Source of the DNA: Heyndrickxia vini
GTDB taxonomy: Bacteria > Bacillota > Bacilli > Bacillales > Bacillaceae_C
Assembly (NCBI RefSeq): GCF_016772275.1
Contig: NZ_CP065425.1
Coordinates: forward strand, 1,044,001-1,108,000
Length of the DNA: 64,000 nucleotides
Direction: 5' to 3'
Below the pieces are notes generated by a model. That model was not told where the DNA came from. It saw nothing but the letters and a program-made list of their open reading frames with translations, and did no database searches. The translations under genes were made by a program, and so were the position numbers. Positions 61,022-64,000 of the stretch are shown piece after piece; the first letter of the stretch is position 1, and the number at the start of each line of letters is the position of its first letter.

Positions 61022-62554
61022 ATGTTAGTTTCACTGAGTTCATCGACATTGTTAACAATATTTATTATTACGCTTAGTGCGTCTTGCTTAAGTGGTTTAC
61101 TATTTTTACATCCCAAAATACCCTTACGATATGTTCAGATTCATATCTGTATAGTTGTTTTACCTCTATTGGTCTCATTATTTGCACTTATTATTTCCAA
61201 TACCAATGAAATTGTTGGACCTTGGCACTTAGATTCCTTATCTTGGCTATTGGCATTATTTATTCTTTCGATGGGATTAATTATTCAGCGTTTTTCCGTA
61301 CGATACTTAATGGGAGATCGCTTTTATAGAAAGTACTTTACACTTTTTACATTCACTACAGTAGCAGCTTCAATTGCATGGTTAAGTAATGATTTACGCT
61401 TAATGGTCTTTTTTTGGGGTGCCACACTTTTAGGGTTGACTTTACTTATAAGACTAAACCGGAGTTGGAAAGTAGCTAATGAAGCGGCAAAAGTAACTGG
61501 TCGCTTATTTACAATAAGCTGGTTTGCTTTGTTGTGTGCGGTAGGTTGGCTTTATTTGGTTACGGGTCAATGGGAGATATCTTTCGCTTTTAGTGATAAT
61601 CGTTTAGCTCTTCTTGGACCAATGGAGAGAACTGGGATTAATCTATTGATTTTATTAGCTGTAATGATACCTGCCGCCCAATGGCCATTCCAACGTTGGC
61701 TAATAGAGTCAGTCGTTGCTCCTACTCCTGTTTCTGCGATCATGCATGCAGGGTTAGTAAATGCAGGTGGAATCATCTTAACGAGATTCTCCCCACTATT
61801 TAATGGAGATATAATGCAGATTCTTTTACTTATACTTGCTAGTATTTCTGTATTTATTGGAACAGGAATTAGTTTGGTCCATGTTGATTATAAACGTCAG
61901 TTAGTTGGATCAACAATTGCACAAATGGGATTTATGCTCATTCAGTGTGCATTAGGTGCTTATTTAGCTGCTATTATTCATTTAGTTTTACATGGTTTAT
62001 TTAAAGCTACATTGTTTTTGCAGGCTGGTTCAGCAGGTCACGATTTTCGTGCATCATCTAGCCTTAAGGAAAAACCATCAAACTTATGGATGATGTCTGG
62101 TCGGGTTTTAGGCTTACTTGTAGGTGTTGCTTTTTGGTTTATGGCTCCAGATAATGGATATCAAATTGTTAGTGCAATCATCCTTGGATGGTCATTGTCT
62201 GTTTCTTGGACACAGCTTGTTGTTTTTGGAAAGGGGAGAATTGGCAAAATTGCTGGTTTAGCATTTATGATTGGATTTTCTGGAGTTTACTTTATCATTC
62301 ATATTTTCTTCTCTCAGTGGTTGCGAACAACTATTTCTCAAAGTTTTCAACCTCCCATGTGGGCTGTCGTCTTTGTTGTGTGTTTCTTACTAGTTGGTCA
62401 TGCTATTGGTGCTTTGGCTGCCCGTAAACAATCTTCTACTTTATTTGCTGTACTCTATCTTTGGTTCGTACGATTTGGTGAGGCTAAACCTAAGTCGGTA
62501 GAAAGTCATCCAAACTACCTTAAGAAATTTATACATCAAGGAGGTAATCAGTGA
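61022..62554 (+). CDS. dabB: DabB, proton-conducting membrane subunit of the inorganic carbon transporter
   Basis: A 510-residue NuoL/NdhF-like membrane protein with about 13 transmembrane segments. Motifs in the core: WPFQRWLIESVVAPTPVSAI, MHAGLVNAGGIILTRFSP and HLVLHGLFKATLFLQAGS. Together with DabA it forms the energy-coupled CO2/bicarbonate accumulation system; B. subtilis calls it NdhF. AAGGAG precedes ATG. It overlaps dabA by one base (TGATG). It belongs to the DAB type, not a complete complex I: no other Nuo genes follow here. Confidence 0.9.
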   Translation: MLVSLSSSTLLTIFIITLSASCLSGLLFLHPKIPLRYVQIHICIVVLPLLVSLFALIISNTNEIVGPWHLDSLSWLLALFILSMGLIIQRFSVRYLMGDRFYRKYFTLFTFTTVAASIAWLSNDLRLMVFFWGATLLGLTLLIRLNRSWKVANEAAKVTGRLFTISWFALLCAVGWLYLVTGQWEISFAFSDNRLALLGPMERTGINLLILLAVMIPAAQWPFQRWLIESVVAPTPVSAIMHAGLVNAGGIILTRFSPLFNGDIMQILLLILASISVFIGTGISLVHVDYKRQLVGSTIAQMGFMLIQCALGAYLAAIIHLVLHGLFKATLFLQAGSAGHDFRASSSLKEKPSNLWMMSGRVLGLLVGVAFWFMAPDNGYQIVSAIILGWSLSVSWTQLVVFGKGRIGKIAGLAFMIGFSGVYFIIHIFFSQWLRTTISQSFQPPMWAVVFVVCFLLVGHAIGALAARKQSSTLFAVLYLWFVRFGEAKPKSVESHPNYLKKFIHQGGNQ

Positions 62555-64000
62555 TGAATGTAACAGCAGTATTAACGGAGGAAACCATTAAAAATAAAAA
62601 AATTGAAATTGAAGAACATGCTGTTCATGATTTAGTTCTATCTGCTAGTCGAGTAATTGCACCACTTTCGCCAATCTCTAATTTTGCAGCACGTAACCCT
62701 TGGACGGGACTTGAAAAACAATCCTTTGAACAAGTGGCACATCTATTCAAAACTAATCGTGGTGTGGATATTTATCCTAGTGCATCCATTCTTCGTTCGG
62801 CAAAGAAACGCGGTGAGATTGATGAGTCTTTTCTTCAAGTAGGATTACAGAAATGGCTAGACTCACAAACCTTTCATTTACCTAGGGAGACTGCCGAGCG
62901 TTTTTGCCAGGAAGCATTAAAATTAGATACAATACCTTCTAGTTTACTTCTATCACCCGAGTTAAATAAATTGGGGAATGAAATCATGGACTTGGATATC
63001 ACTCGTATCGAAAACTATTCAAGCAAACCCATAAGTGCAAAATTAAAAAATCAAGACGGTGAAAGGATAATTAATGAGCTCGATTATCATGTTATCAAAT
63101 GGTGTAAATTATATCTGGACGATTCTCAGACGGGGTGGTCCATGCCAAATCGAGACAAAGGTTTTTATCATGCATGGCACCGTCTCATTCAACATGATCC
63201 ATTGCTTAACAAAAATCAGCGTAAAATTTTAAAACGCTTACCTCAAGAAGCACATACAGCTTTACTAGAAGTACTATCTGCATTGGACATCTCTCGTTCA
63301 GAAATACAGACTTATTTGGAAGGACACCTTCTTTCCTTACCTGGATGGGCAGGTATGATGCTTTGGCGTTCTCAACAATCGTCTCATGAATATACACTTC
63401 TAACAGAATATTTAGCCATTCGAATTTCCATGGAATGGGTGCTAGTAAAACCTTATTTACCTTTGTCAAATCAACAATTTGAGAAAAAAGGTTCAATTAA
63501 AACACTTTTAGCATCATGGATCCATTGGGGAAACCTTTCAATCGAGGAATGGTATCTTATGTCCTCCTTTGAACAACTCGAATATTTGTCTTTCGCAAAT
63601 CATTTTGATGAGAATCTTCGCCGAAAACTTTGGCTGGAAGCTTGGGAACAAACATATACAGAACGATTGAAAGAGAAGATTACTACGAAACAGCATGTGG
63701 TTGAAAATAAAAAATCCGTTTTAGCTCAATTAGCATTTTGTATTGATGTACGTTCAGAACCCTTTCGCAGACAACTTGAAAAAGAGGGGCCGTTTGAAAC
63801 GATGGGCGTTGCTGGCTTCTTTGGTTTACCAATTGCCATTAGTGAACTTGGGAGTCATCACGTCCATGCTTCCATGCCGGTTATACAAAAACCTAAACAT
63901 CAAGTAAAAGAATTTACAGATAATCATAAACAGGAAACCTTTCAACAACGCAAGCAGGTAGAAAATTCATTGAGCTATACATTTAAGATGATGAAACATA
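62554..64000 (+). CDS. dabA: DabA (UPF0753/DUF2309), inorganic carbon transporter subunit, partial
   Basis: About 482 residues are visible; the gene continues past the window end (full-length relatives are roughly 800-900 residues). The N-terminus (NVTAVLTEETIKNKK) leads to conserved AARNPWTGLEKQSFE. The zinc site of the beta-carbonic-anhydrase-like active site begins with Cys and Asp in FCIDVRSEP, followed by METMGVAGFFG-type sequence (here FETMGVAGFFG). The His and second Cys lie beyond the window. It is coupled to dabB by overlap (ATG 62554), with AAGGAGG upstream. Confidence 0.9.
   Translation, partial: MNVTAVLTEETIKNKKIEIEEHAVHDLVLSASRVIAPLSPISNFAARNPWTGLEKQSFEQVAHLFKTNRGVDIYPSASILRSAKKRGEIDESFLQVGLQKWLDSQTFHLPRETAERFCQEALKLDTIPSSLLLSPELNKLGNEIMDLDITRIENYSSKPISAKLKNQDGERIINELDYHVIKWCKLYLDDSQTGWSMPNRDKGFYHAWHRLIQHDPLLNKNQRKILKRLPQEAHTALLEVLSALDISRSEIQTYLEGHLLSLPGWAGMMLWRSQQSSHEYTLLTEYLAIRISMEWVLVKPYLPLSNQQFEKKGSIKTLLASWIHWGNLSIEEWYLMSSFEQLEYLSFANHFDENLRRKLWLEAWEQTYTERLKEKITTKQHVVENKKSVLAQLAFCIDVRSEPFRRQLEKEGPFETMGVAGFFGLPIAISELGSHHVHASMPVIQKPKHQVKEFTDNHKQETFQQRKQVENSLSYTFKMMKH

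Overview
The window is chromosomal DNA of a low-GC Gram-positive bacterium of the family Bacillaceae (Bacillus in the broad sense). Evidence is the gene order csbA-uvrB-uvrA, yvlB-yvlD, hprK-lgt-yvoD-ppaX-yvoF, yvcD-trxB-yvcI-rapZ-yvcK-whiA-crh, sigL / cggR-gapA-pgk-tpiA-gpmI-eno, and secG-est-rnr-smpB-ssrA, all familiar from Bacillus. Strong Shine-Dalgarno sites, TTG/GTG starts and AT-rich intergenic DNA fit. The species cannot be fixed from the sequence alone.

Layout. 0-6.5 kb: an HD-domain hydrolase, csbA, a DUF2164 gene and uvrBA behind a LexA-like box. 6.6-7.3 kb: a frameshifted NERD-domain gene. 7.4-30.3 kb: a large wall teichoic acid or related glycerol-phosphate polymer locus. It has eight genes with a CDP-glycerol glycerophosphotransferase (TagB/TagF) domain, three of them fused to a glycosyltransferase. 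It also has tagD (makes CDP-glycerol), tagG/tagH (export ABC transporter), a sugar-nucleotide epimerase, and a secreted glucosaminidase with six SH3/GW-like wall-binding repeats. The gene directions are mixed. 30.6-33 kb: yvlB, yvlD and an amidase with a SPOR domain. 33.3-37.8 kb: the hprK operon, interrupted by eight tandem 52-bp repeats before ppaX. 38-44.7 kb: yvcD, trxB and the rapZ-yvcK-whiA-crh group. 44.8-46 kb: clpP (reverse) with a CtsR box, a long dispersed repeat, and tRNA-Arg(CCG). 46-55.2 kb: sigL, a glutaredoxin-like gene, and the lower-glycolysis genes behind a recognisable CggR operator. 55.3-59.9 kb: secG, est, rnr, smpB and tmRNA. 60.2-64 kb: a DUF2294 gene, then dabB-dabA (inorganic carbon transport) behind a structured leader with its own terminator; dabA runs off the window end.

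How it fits together. HprK and Crh link carbon-catabolite control to the glycolytic operon. RapZ, YvcK and WhiA connect to cell-wall precursor supply and division. SmpB, tmRNA and RNase R form the ribosome-rescue set. TagD, TagG, TagH and the TagB/F-like enzymes would make and export a glycerol-phosphate polymer to which the repeat-bearing glucosaminidase may bind. Several intergenic gaps hold short repeats, including a five-copy element whose shorter copies look like deletions between its own direct repeats.

The most novel-looking items are the eight-enzyme glycerophosphotransferase locus with its fusion architectures, the dabBA leader RNA, the 52-bp dyad-containing array, and the dispersed-element deletion series. 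All functional calls rest on motif recognition by eye; no database search was run.
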